Notes under the pieces: model-generated
Told to the model about the DNA's origin: nothing
Seen by the model: only the letters and a program-made list of their open reading frames with translations
Databases searched by the model: none
Part shown: positions 7,088 to 13,991 of the stretch, in pieces
Position numbering within the stretch: position 1 is the stretch's first letter
Layout of the letters: each line of letters opens with the position of its first letter
DNA from: JACDAN01 sp035711385
Lineage (GTDB): Bacteria > Actinomycetota > Thermoleophilia > Gaiellales > Gaiellaceae
Assembly: GCA_035711385.1 (NCBI GenBank)
Contig: DASTCG010000083.1
Location: 1 to 21,112, forward strand
Direction: 5' to 3'
DNA length: 21,112 bases
Translations under genes and position numbers: made by a program

Positions 7088-7618
7088 ATGAGCGAGTTGC
7101 CGAGCCCCGGCTCCGAGGTCCTCGACGCCCTCTACCGCGGCGACGGCGAGAGCGTCGACGCGCTGCTTGCCGACGAGCCCCACCTGACGATCTTCGAGGC
7201 GGCGGCGGTCGGCGACGGGGCCCGGGTCCACGAGCTGCTCCTCCTCGAGGGCGGGTTCGTCGACCTCTGGTCGCCGGACGGCTTCACGGCGCTCCATCTG
7301 GCGGCGTTCTTCGGGCGCGAGGACGTCGTCGCCGAGCTGCTGCGCCGAGGTGCCGACGTCGGAGCGGTGGCCCGGAACCCGCTGGGCGTCCAGCCGCTCC
7401 ACAGTGCGGCGGCCGGCGGACACAACGGCGTCGCGCGCCTCCTGCTCGAGCACGGCGCGGATCCGAACGCGAGACAGGAGGGCGGGTTCACGCCGATCCA
7501 CTCGGCGGCGCAAGCGGGGAACGACGAGCTCTACGAGCTGCTCGTCTCCCGCGGCGCGAATCCGGAGGCGCGCACCGACGACGGCCGCACCGCGGCCGAC
7601 TTTCGCGCCGGCTCGTAG
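7088..7618 (+). CDS. Ankyrin-repeat protein
   Basis: The 176-residue soluble protein is built almost entirely of ankyrin repeats, which act as protein-binding scaffolds. Three clear repeats are visible: DGFTALHLAAFFGREDVVAE (about 60-92), a second with PLHSAAAGGHNGVARLLLEHGADPNAR (about 99-125), and a third with GFTPIHSAAQAGNDELYELLVSRGANPEAR (about 128-160). Degenerate copies occur at the N-terminus (LDALYRGDGESVDALLADEP and IFEAAAVGDGARVHELLLLEGG) and a capping DGRTAADF follows. There is no signal peptide or membrane segment, so it is probably cytoplasmic. ATG 7088 has no SD. The 3' end overlaps the convergent LysR gene by 88 bp. The binding partner is unknown. Confidence 0.9.
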   Translation: MSELPSPGSEVLDALYRGDGESVDALLADEPHLTIFEAAAVGDGARVHELLLLEGGFVDLWSPDGFTALHLAAFFGREDVVAELLRRGADVGAVARNPLGVQPLHSAAAGGHNGVARLLLEHGADPNARQEGGFTPIHSAAQAGNDELYELLVSRGANPEARTDDGRTAADFRAGS

Positions 7619-8514
7619 CGGGGAGCGAGCTCCCGCAGAATCTCGACCATCGCCGTAATCGCCGGCGGCCGAAGGGCTCCCTCGAGTGAGACGGCGAACA
7701 CGTCCCGCTCCGGGCCCGACGGCTTGAGCGACCGGATCGCGATGTCCTTTCGCGCCTGCGGCACGGAGAGGCTCGAGATCATCGTCACGCCGAGGCCGGC
7801 GGCGACGAGGCCTTGCGTGATCGGCGCGTGGTCGCTGAGGTGGACGATACGCGGCTCGAAGCCGGCGGCCACGCATGCCCGGTACGTGATGCCGGTCGGG
7901 CCTGCCTGCACCGCCTGGATCCACGGCTCGGTCCGGAGATCTCGCAGCCGGATCGCGTCTTTGGCCGCCAGCGGGTGATCCTTGGCGATCGCCACGTAGA
8001 GCGGATCCACGAGCAGGTGCTCTGCGCGCAGGCCCGCCCAGGACGCGGGAGCCGGGTGGCCGCGCTCGCGAAAGGCGACGGCGAGCTCCACGTCCCCCTC
8101 TCGCAGCCGCTGTACCGCTGCGCGGGTTCCCGCTTCGAGGAACGAGAGCTCCACGGCGGCGTGACGGCGCCGAAAGACCTGGACTGCTTCCAGGACGAGC
8201 GTCGAGGCGGCGGTCGGGAAGGCGCAGAGGCGAAGCCGGCCTGCGCCGAGGGTGGCGATGGCTTCGAGCTCGGCTTCGGCGGCCGCGAGCTGGCCCGCGA
8301 TCGCGTCCGCGCGCTCGAGGGCCACCCGGCCGGCGTCCGTCAGCCTGAGGCCGGCGGGCGAGCGCTCCAGCAGCCGAACGCCGGCCTCCTGCTCAAGCTT
8401 CGCAACCTGGCGCGACACCGCAGGCTGGGTCAGGAAGAGCGCCCTGGCGGCTCGGGAGAAGGAACCGTGGCGCACGACCTCTCGGAGGAGCGCGAGCCGT
8501 CGCGGATCGATCAT
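7531..8514 (-). CDS. LysR-family transcriptional regulator
   Basis: The 327-residue protein has an N-terminal winged helix-turn-helix (about 4-62; LLREVVRHGSFSRAARAL, then LTQPAVSRQVAKLEQEAG and ERSPAGLRLTDAG), a linker helix, and a periplasmic-binding-protein-like effector domain (about 90-295). Such regulators bind DNA as tetramers and respond to a small molecule, often controlling the divergent gene. Here that is the MFS transporter, whose upstream region begins 15 bp away. The start is ATG 8514, with TACATT exactly 6 nt upstream and no SD, so the message is probably leaderless. The last 29 or so codons (a basic, Ser-rich tail after ILRELAPRYEP) are antisense to the ankyrin gene and look like an extension beyond the normal LysR end. 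The effector is unknown. Confidence 0.93.
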   Translation of the reverse strand: MIDPRRLALLREVVRHGSFSRAARALFLTQPAVSRQVAKLEQEAGVRLLERSPAGLRLTDAGRVALERADAIAGQLAAAEAELEAIATLGAGRLRLCAFPTAASTLVLEAVQVFRRRHAAVELSFLEAGTRAAVQRLREGDVELAVAFRERGHPAPASWAGLRAEHLLVDPLYVAIAKDHPLAAKDAIRLRDLRTEPWIQAVQAGPTGITYRACVAAGFEPRIVHLSDHAPITQGLVAAGLGVTMISSLSVPQARKDIAIRSLKPSGPERDVFAVSLEGALRPPAITAMVEILRELAPRYEPARKSAAVRPSSVRASGFAPRETSSS

Positions 8515-8515
8515 T

Positions 8516-8531
8516 ACCTAAATGTATAGGT
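8516..8531. promoter_or_regulatory. Inverted repeat and lysR -10 box in the lysR/MFS intergenic region
   Basis: ACCTA (8516-8520) and TAGGT (8527-8531) form an inverted repeat around AATGTA. On the minus strand AATGTA reads TACATT, a TANNNT box ending 6 nt before the lysR ATG. An AT-rich island in such GC-rich DNA, between a LysR gene and its divergent neighbour, is the expected place for an autoregulatory operator. Binding by this LysR is inference. Confidence 0.4.
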
Positions 8532-9897
8532 GAGCGCCGCATCGGCATTGGCGAGCATGCACGCCGACGGCCAGAGTGGGTGCGTGCTCAGCTTCCGGCG
8601 ACTCTTCGGCGGCGAGGTGGATCCCGTCCTCAGGCCGATCCTGGCCTCCGTCGGCCTGGGCGCGCTCGGCCAGTTCGCCTTCTTCGCGTTCTTCGCGATC
8701 TGGGCCCTGAAGGTCCTCGCCGCGCCGGCGACGGAGGTCGGTCTCGCCTACACGTGCTCGGGCCTCGCGGCCGTTGCCGGAAGCGTGGTCGGAGGCCGGA
8801 TGTCGGACCGGATCGGGCGCCAGCCGGTCATCGTCGCTGCCTCGGTCGTCCAGACCGTCACGCCGGCCGTGCTGCTCCTCCCCGGCCTTTCCGCGATCGC
8901 GGCCTACGGCGTGCTCGTCGTCATGGGATTCATCCAGCCCGTCCGCGGGACCGCCCAGCGCGCGCTGCTCGCCGACCTCGTCGGTGAAGGTGGGAGGGAG
9001 GAGGCGTACGGCGCGTTCCGCGTCGTGCTGAACGCCGGCGCGACGCTCGGGCCGCTCGTCGGCGCGGCGCTCGTCACCTGGCGCTGGGAGCCGCTCTTCG
9101 CCGGGATCAGCCTCGCCTATGCGCTCGCACTTCTCGCCGCGCTCAGGCTTCCCGAGAGCGCTCGCCGTGCTCCGGGAGGAGGGGCGCCGTCGCTGCGCCC
9201 GCTCGTCCGGGACGGCGCGCTGCTCGCGGTCTTCGTCGCATCGATCGGCGGCTGGTGCACCTACGCCGCGTTCGAGCTGCTCGTTCCCGTCTCGCTGACG
9301 CAGTCGCACGGTCTGGCGCCTGCCACCTGGGGGCTCCTGTTCGCGATGAACCCGATCGTGATCGTGCTGCTCCAGATGCGGATCACGCGCTGGACGGGGC
9401 GCGTACCGCGGGGCACGAAGCTCGCCGCCGGCGTGCTGCTGATGGCCTCTCCGTACCTGGCGCTGGAGACGAGCGCCGCGATCCCGGTGGTCGTCGGCGT
9501 CCTGCTCTGCGTCGTACTGGGCGAGATGCTCTGGGCGCCGACGTCCGAGGCGCTGATCGCCGACCTCGCGCCGCCTGGGCTCCGCGGCGTCTACCTCGGC
9601 ACGGCGACCGCCGCCAGCTGGCTCGGCCTCTCGCTCGCTCCCGCCGTCGGACTCCAGACCCGAGCCGCGTTCGGAGACGCGGGCATGTGGCTCCTCGTCC
9701 TCGCGATCGGGGCGACGGGCGCTGCGCTGTACCTCGTCGCCTGGCGCCAGGCAGAATCCCGCCGTGATCGATCTCCGGTCGGATACCCAGACGAAGCCGA
9801 GCCCGGCCATGCGCGAGGCGATCGCGTCGGCCGAGGTCGGCGACGAGCAGAAGCGGGAGGACCCGACCGTCAACCGGCTCGAGCAGCGGGCGGCTGA
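8530..9897 (+). CDS. Major facilitator superfamily transporter
   Basis: A 455-residue polytopic membrane protein with about 12 hydrophobic segments. The loop between helices 2 and 3 contains GRMSDRIGRQPVIV, the MFS motif A (GxxxDRxGRR-like), which supports a proton-coupled or facilitated transporter of the inner membrane. The substrate cannot be told from sequence. Start choice is uncertain: GTG 8530, ATG 8557 and GTG 8584 are all in frame, and the last gives MLSFRRLFGGEVDPVLRP close to the first helix. The final 44 codons, after YLVAWRQA, are Arg/Gly-rich and overlap the threonine aldolase gene by 134 nt in another frame. It is divergent from lysR, which may regulate it. Confidence 0.88.
   Translation: MSAASALASMHADGQSGCVLSFRRLFGGEVDPVLRPILASVGLGALGQFAFFAFFAIWALKVLAAPATEVGLAYTCSGLAAVAGSVVGGRMSDRIGRQPVIVAASVVQTVTPAVLLLPGLSAIAAYGVLVVMGFIQPVRGTAQRALLADLVGEGGREEAYGAFRVVLNAGATLGPLVGAALVTWRWEPLFAGISLAYALALLAALRLPESARRAPGGGAPSLRPLVRDGALLAVFVASIGGWCTYAAFELLVPVSLTQSHGLAPATWGLLFAMNPIVIVLLQMRITRWTGRVPRGTKLAAGVLLMASPYLALETSAAIPVVVGVLLCVVLGEMLWAPTSEALIADLAPPGLRGVYLGTATAASWLGLSLAPAVGLQTRAAFGDAGMWLLVLAIGATGAALYLVAWRQAESRRDRSPVGYPDEAEPGHARGDRVGRGRRRAEAGGPDRQPARAAGG
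9752..9757 (+). promoter_or_regulatory. Possible -10 box of the threonine aldolase gene
   Basis: CAGAAT within the MFS coding region ends exactly 6 nt before GTG 9764. It matches NANAAT boxes seen before the ankyrin and eight-cysteine genes. No -35 or SD is evident, so cotranscription with the MFS gene is equally possible. Confidence 0.2.
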
Positions 9898-10807
9898 GCT
9901 CCTCGGCCAGGAGGAGGCCGTCTTCGTCCCGACGGCGACGATGGCGAACGAGATCGCGCTTCGGCTCCACGGGGATCGGGGCGACGAGCTGCTCGCCGAG
10001 GAGCACTCGCACGTCCTCCTCTACGAGCTGGGCGGTCCGGCGGTCTTCGCCGGGCTCCTGACTCGCGGGCTCCCCGGGCACGACGGGCGGATCGACGCCG
10101 ACCAGATCCGGGCGGCTGCCCGGTTCGCCGACGACTTCCACATGCCGAAGACGACCGTGGTCTCGATCGAGAACACACACAACAGCGCCGGCGGGCGGGT
10201 TTGGCCGCCCGAGGAGCTCGACGCGGTCGCCGAGTGCTGCCGCGAGCTCGGCCTGCGCCTCCACCTGGACGGCGCGAGGCTCTTCAACGCCGCCGTCGCG
10301 CTCGACGTCCCGGCTTCGCGGCTCGCCGCCGCCGCCGACACGGTGACGATCTGCCTCTCGAAGGGCCTGGGCTGCCCGCTGGGGGCCGTCGTCGCCGGCT
10401 CGTCCGAGCTGATGCTCCGCGCTCGCCGCTGCAAGCACCTCTTCGGCGGCGCGATGCGCCAGGCGGGGATCGTCGCCGCGGCGGGCGTCTACGCGCTCGA
10501 GCACAACGTCGAGCGCCTCGCCGAGGACCACGCCCGCGCCCGCCGCCTCGCCGAGGGGCTGGCGGCGGCAGGCGTGCCGGTCGAGCCGGACGAGGTGGAG
10601 ACGAACTTCGTCCAGATCGATCTCGAGCCGCTCGGTCTCCCGCAGTCCGAGGCGCTCGAGCGGGCACACCGCGCCGGCGTCGGCGTCTCGGCGACGATCT
10701 GGCCGACGAGGCTGCGGGCGGTGACCCATCTCGACGTCACCGACGACGACATCGAGCAGGCGATCGAGATCCTTCCGAAAGCGCTAGGCGTTCTTGCCCG
10801 CGCCTGA
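9764..10807 (+). CDS. L-threonine aldolase (low-specificity type), PLP-dependent
   Basis: This fold-type I PLP enzyme cleaves L-threonine or allo-threonine to glycine and acetaldehyde in the cytoplasm. The 347-residue protein starts with MIDLRSDTQTKPSPAMREAI, the canonical N-terminus, which fixes GTG 9764 as the start. Other landmarks are VGDEQKREDPTVNRLE, the FVPTATMANEIAL nucleotide-side loop, ENTHNSAGGRVWP (about 136-148), LHLDGARLFNAAVAL with the PLP-nitrogen Asp (169), and CLSKGLGCPLGAVV with Lys200 as the Schiff-base lysine. It overlaps the end of the MFS gene by 134 nt and the start of the beta-lactamase-like gene by 14 nt, so the three may be one transcript. Its product, glycine, is the substrate of the gcv system 3 kb upstream. 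Confidence 0.95.
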   Translation: MIDLRSDTQTKPSPAMREAIASAEVGDEQKREDPTVNRLEQRAAELLGQEEAVFVPTATMANEIALRLHGDRGDELLAEEHSHVLLYELGGPAVFAGLLTRGLPGHDGRIDADQIRAAARFADDFHMPKTTVVSIENTHNSAGGRVWPPEELDAVAECCRELGLRLHLDGARLFNAAVALDVPASRLAAAADTVTICLSKGLGCPLGAVVAGSSELMLRARRCKHLFGGAMRQAGIVAAAGVYALEHNVERLAEDHARARRLAEGLAAAGVPVEPDEVETNFVQIDLEPLGLPQSEALERAHRAGVGVSATIWPTRLRAVTHLDVTDDDIEQAIEILPKALGVLARA

Positions 10808-12119
10808 GGGACTCGCGGCCGAGCTCTCCGGGATCATCCGCGGGGCCCAGGCGGACAAGCGGCTGCCGAGCGTCAGCGCTGCGGCCGTGCACGACGGTGA
10901 GATCGTCTGGAGCGAGGCAGTAGGGCTCGCAGATGTCGATCTCGGGCAGGAGGCGACGCCGGATCACCAGTACCGCATCGCCTCGATCACGAAGACGGTG
11001 ACGGCCGTCGGCGTCATGCGGCTGCGGGACGAAGGCCGGCTCTCCCTCGACGATCGGCTCGACTCGCATCTGCACGGAGCCGAGCACCACCTGACGTTGC
11101 GCGACCTGCTCTCCCATCTCTCGGGGCTCCAGCGCGAGGTTCCCGGCGAGGTCTGGGAGACGTTGGAGATGCCGACCCGCGAGGAGCTCCTACCGCGGCT
11201 CGCCGAGGCCGAGAGGCCGCTTGCGCCGGGCGCCTACTGGCACTACTCGAACCTCGCGTTCGCACTGCTCGGAGAGGTGGTCGCGCGGGTCACCGGCGTG
11301 TCCGCCGAGCAGTACCTCGACGAGCACGTCCTCGGGCCTCTGGGCATGACGAGGACGACGTGGGCCGCCGTGGACCCGGCGGCGGTCGGCTATCTGGTTC
11401 ACCCGTACACCGACGCTGCCCGTCGCGAGCCGGTGATCGAGGGCCGGGCGGTAGCGCCCGCCGCCGAGCTCTGGAGCACGCCGTACGACCTCTGCCGCTG
11501 GGCCGCGTTCATCGCGGATCCCGACCCAGCTGTCCTCTCGCCGGAGAGCGTGCGGGAGATGTCCACCTTCCAGTCCATGGTCGATCTCGCGAGCTGGCGG
11601 CTCGGGTATGGGCTCGGGCTCGCGCTCTACCGGGACGGAGACGACGTGTACGTCGGCCACGACGGCGCGCATGCGGGCTTCCTCGCCCACGTCTCGGCGC
11701 TTCCCTCGAAGCGGACGGGCGCGGCGGTGCTCACGAACGAGGGCGCCGGCGTGAACATCTCCGCGCTCGGCATCGAGCTCTCCCGCGCCGTCGCCGCGGC
11801 CCACCACCCGGTCAGGGAGGAGTGGCGGCCGGGAGAGGCGCCGCCGCCGGAGCTCGAGGGTCTGCTCGGACAGTGGTGGACCGAGGGACACCCGCTCGTC
11901 TTCTCCTTCCGCGCCGGCAAGCTCGAGTCGATGCTGCCCGAGGCGCGGCTCGACCTCGGGCGCTCCGTCTACGAGCGCGAGGGCGAGGACCTCTACCGGG
12001 TGGCCAGCGGCTACGAGCGGGGAGAGCTGCTCCGAATCGTCCGTGACGAGGACGGCGTCCCCGTGAAGCTGTACTTCGCTACCTACCCGGTCACGCGCGA
12101 GCCCCAGACCCTCAGCTAA
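10794..12119 (+). CDS. Serine beta-lactamase-like (class C/PBP fold) hydrolase
   Basis: The 441-residue protein has a beta-lactamase/transpeptidase-like domain with all three motifs: SITK (Ser64-Lys67), YSN (151-153) and HDG (289-291, the HxG form of KTG). The family includes esterases, D-amino-acid peptidases and lactamases, so the substrate is open. After about residue 345 a second, mostly beta region (PPPELEGLLGQWWTEGHPLVFSF onward) resembles the C-terminal domain of this family. No signal peptide is seen, which argues for a cytoplasmic esterase or peptidase and against an exported lactamase. The start is TTG 10794, inside the end of the aldolase gene; no better start is available. It meets the antiporter gene tail to tail with a 4-bp overlap. 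Confidence 0.9.
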   Translation: MPAPEGLAAELSGIIRGAQADKRLPSVSAAAVHDGEIVWSEAVGLADVDLGQEATPDHQYRIASITKTVTAVGVMRLRDEGRLSLDDRLDSHLHGAEHHLTLRDLLSHLSGLQREVPGEVWETLEMPTREELLPRLAEAERPLAPGAYWHYSNLAFALLGEVVARVTGVSAEQYLDEHVLGPLGMTRTTWAAVDPAAVGYLVHPYTDAARREPVIEGRAVAPAAELWSTPYDLCRWAAFIADPDPAVLSPESVREMSTFQSMVDLASWRLGYGLGLALYRDGDDVYVGHDGAHAGFLAHVSALPSKRTGAAVLTNEGAGVNISALGIELSRAVAAAHHPVREEWRPGEAPPPELEGLLGQWWTEGHPLVFSFRAGKLESMLPEARLDLGRSVYEREGEDLYRVASGYERGELLRIVRDEDGVPVKLYFATYPVTREPQTLS

Positions 12120-13156
12120 CGGTCCCCGGCGACGTAGAAGGCAGCAGCGGCGACCACGTAGGCAACGACCAGCGCCGCTCCGCGGGCGCGGCCGGAGCGT
12201 CCCTGCGCGAGGAGGAGCGAGGTCACGACGACGCCGAACGCGAGGGCACCGATCTCGACCGGCCGGAAGGCCAGCGCGAGCGGCTCGATGAGCAGCGACA
12301 GCAGCGCGACCGCCGGGATCAGGAAGACGGCGACCTGCGCGCTCGACGCGAGCGCGATCTCGGCGGCCAGCTTGATCCGGCCCCGGTAGGCGACGACGAC
12401 CGCGCCGCCGTGCTCCGCGGCGTTCCCCACGATCGCGACGATCACGGCCGCGACGAAGAAGTCCGAGAGGCCGACGTTCTCCGCGAACTGGTCGATCGAG
12501 CCGACGACGATCTCGGCGATCAGCGCGGTGACGACGGTCGCGGCTCCGAGCCAGGCCAACGATCGCGAGAAGCTCCAGCCGGCCATGCGTGCCGCCTCGT
12601 CCGAGACATGCAGCTCGCGGTGACGGCGCAGCGAGATCCAGGTGACGACGAGGTAGACGAGGAGGAGCGCGATCGAGACCGGGATCGAGAGATCGACGAT
12701 CAGGTCGCGCTCGGCGTCGCCCTCCCAGGACGGCACGGAGGGCACGAGCAGGAGCAGCACGGCCAGCGCCACGAGGCCGAGCGAGCCGAAGCTCGAGCGT
12801 CGATCGATCTCTCCCCGGCCGCCGAAGAGGAGGGAGAACCCGAGGACGAGGAGCAGGTTGCCGACCACGCTTCCCGTGAGCGAGCCGCGCACGACCTCGG
12901 TCAGCCCCTCGTTGACCGCGAGCAGCGCGATGATCAGCTCCGGCGCGTTTCCGAAGGTCGCGTTCAGGAAGCCGCCGATCCCCGGGCCGGTGTGGTGCGC
13001 GGCGTGCTCGGTGGCCTCACCGATCAGCCAGGCGAGCGGGATCAGCGCGGCCGAGGCGAGCACGAACTCGGCCGTGTCGCCGATGTCGGAGAGGTAGTGA
13101 AGGGCGATCGTGAAGGGCGCGAGGGCCAGCGAGGCCCACAGGATCCGGCGCGCCAT
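12116..13156 (-). CDS. CaCA-superfamily cation antiporter (Ca2+/H+ antiporter, CAX/ChaA-like)
   Basis: A 346-residue integral membrane protein with about 11 hydrophobic segments in two homologous halves. The alpha-1 repeat contains GFLNATFGNAPELIIALLAV (about 62-81) and the alpha-2 repeat contains VAIVGNAAEHGGAVVVAYR. These GNAPE and GNAAEH signatures are the cation-binding motifs of CAX-type Ca2+/H+ exchangers. A central hydrophilic loop lies at about 182-190. It would export Ca2+ (or a similar cation) in exchange for protons. The start is ATG 13156, with TAGGGT on the minus strand 9 nt upstream and no SD. It is divergent from the HAD gene (21 bp between start codons). Confidence 0.93.
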   Translation of the reverse strand: MARRILWASLALAPFTIALHYLSDIGDTAEFVLASAALIPLAWLIGEATEHAAHHTGPGIGGFLNATFGNAPELIIALLAVNEGLTEVVRGSLTGSVVGNLLLVLGFSLLFGGRGEIDRRSSFGSLGLVALAVLLLLVPSVPSWEGDAERDLIVDLSIPVSIALLLVYLVVTWISLRRHRELHVSDEAARMAGWSFSRSLAWLGAATVVTALIAEIVVGSIDQFAENVGLSDFFVAAVIVAIVGNAAEHGGAVVVAYRGRIKLAAEIALASSAQVAVFLIPAVALLSLLIEPLALAFRPVEIGALAFGVVVTSLLLAQGRSGRARGAALVVAYVVAAAAFYVAGDR

Positions 13157-13164
13157 CGGGGCCG

Positions 13165-13171
13165 TACCCTA
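13165..13171. promoter_or_regulatory. Bidirectional -10 heptamer TACCCTA between antiporter and HAD genes
   Basis: TACCCT (plus, 13165-13170) ends 7 nt before the HAD GTG at 13178. The complement of 13166-13171 reads TAGGGT, ending 9 nt before the antiporter ATG at 13156. One TANNNTA heptamer can therefore act as the -10 box on both strands. Neither gene has an SD, and the whole intergenic region is 21 bp. Confidence 0.45.
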
Positions 13172-13177
13172 CCGTCC

Positions 13178-13900
13178 GTGCAGCTCGGTGCCGTGCTCTT
13201 CGATTGGGGCGGGACGCTCATGCAGGAGGAGTGGAGCGACGAGATCGCCCTCGATGGCTACGCGGCGGGCCTGACCGCGCTCGGACGGACCGGGCTCCCG
13301 ACGGCCGAGGTCCTCACGCGGTACTTCGCCGAGCACGAGGCGGAGCTCTTCGCGCTCGTCGGGGAGGACGAGATCGACATCGCCGACGTCATGCGCCGGT
13401 CGTTCGCCGACCACGGCGTCGACCTCGAGGACGACGACCTCCGGCTCTTCCTCACGGCGGCGCATGACGTCTGGGCGTCCCAGTACCTCCTCGCCTCGAC
13501 GACGCACGCGTTGCTCGAGGCCGTCCGCCGCCGTGGCCTCGGGATCGCGATCGTCTCCAACACGGCCAGCCCCGAGTGGCTGCTGCGGCCGGCGCTCGAG
13601 CGGCAGGGCCTGGTGCAGCGCGTCGATGCGATCGTCCTCTCGTCCGAGGTGGGGAAGCGCAAGCCGCATCCGGCGATCTTCGAGCGTGCGCTCGCAGAGG
13701 TGGGCGTCGGGGCTGAGCGCGCGCTCTTCGTCGGCGACCGGCTCGAGGCGGACGTCGCCGGCGCCTCGCGCGCGGGGATGAAGACCGTCCAGGCGCTCTG
13801 GTTCCGGGCGGACGACGCCGAGGTCGACGTGGAACCGGACTTCCAGGCCTTCACGCAGATGGATGTCCTGAACGCCGTCGACCGCCTCTTGGCCAAGTAA
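13178..13900 (+). CDS. HAD-superfamily hydrolase (subfamily IA-like)
   Basis: The 240-residue protein has a Rossmann-like HAD core with a helical cap. Motif I is LFDWGGTL with nucleophile Asp9, motif II is IVSNTAS (Ser127), motif III is KRKPHPAIF (Lys162), and motif IV is FVGDRLEADVAGA (Asp187, Asp192). The cap lies at about residues 18-100. Typical members are small-molecule phosphatases or dehalogenases. The residue two after the nucleophile, usually the acid/base Asp, is Gly11, so catalysis may be altered. The start is GTG 13178, giving the normal short N-terminus QLGAVLFDW; the frame is open far upstream only because it is antisense to the antiporter. Substrate unknown. Confidence 0.9.
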   Translation: MQLGAVLFDWGGTLMQEEWSDEIALDGYAAGLTALGRTGLPTAEVLTRYFAEHEAELFALVGEDEIDIADVMRRSFADHGVDLEDDDLRLFLTAAHDVWASQYLLASTTHALLEAVRRRGLGIAIVSNTASPEWLLRPALERQGLVQRVDAIVLSSEVGKRKPHPAIFERALAEVGVGAERALFVGDRLEADVAGASRAGMKTVQALWFRADDAEVDVEPDFQAFTQMDVLNAVDRLLAK

Positions 13901-13955
13901 CAGCGTGCTACTTGCTCGCCCCGGCGCTAGCGTCATCGGGGGCGCCTGTCAAGTC

Positions 13956-13985
13956 TTGCGAAGGGCGCAGATCGTCCACCAAAAT
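13956..13985 (+). promoter_or_regulatory. Promoter of the eight-cysteine protein gene
   Basis: TTGCGA (13956-13961), an 18-nt spacer, and CAAAAT (13980-13985), ending exactly 6 nt before ATG 13992. No SD is present. The arrangement predicts transcription starting on the A of the ATG, so a leaderless message. Confidence 0.45.
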
Positions 13986-13991
13986 CCGAGC

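Noticed and set aside
12410..13177. Extension of the HAD-like protein 256 codons upstream
   Set aside because: This part is antisense to the cation antiporter and very rich in Asp/Arg/Glu; the HAD fold begins exactly at GTG 13178, which has a -10 box 7 nt upstream.
13888..13913. CTTGGCCAAG palindrome and AAGTA/TACTT repeat at the HAD gene end
   Set aside because: Short, imperfect or restriction-site-like symmetry without a U-tract; could arise by chance and does not support a terminator.
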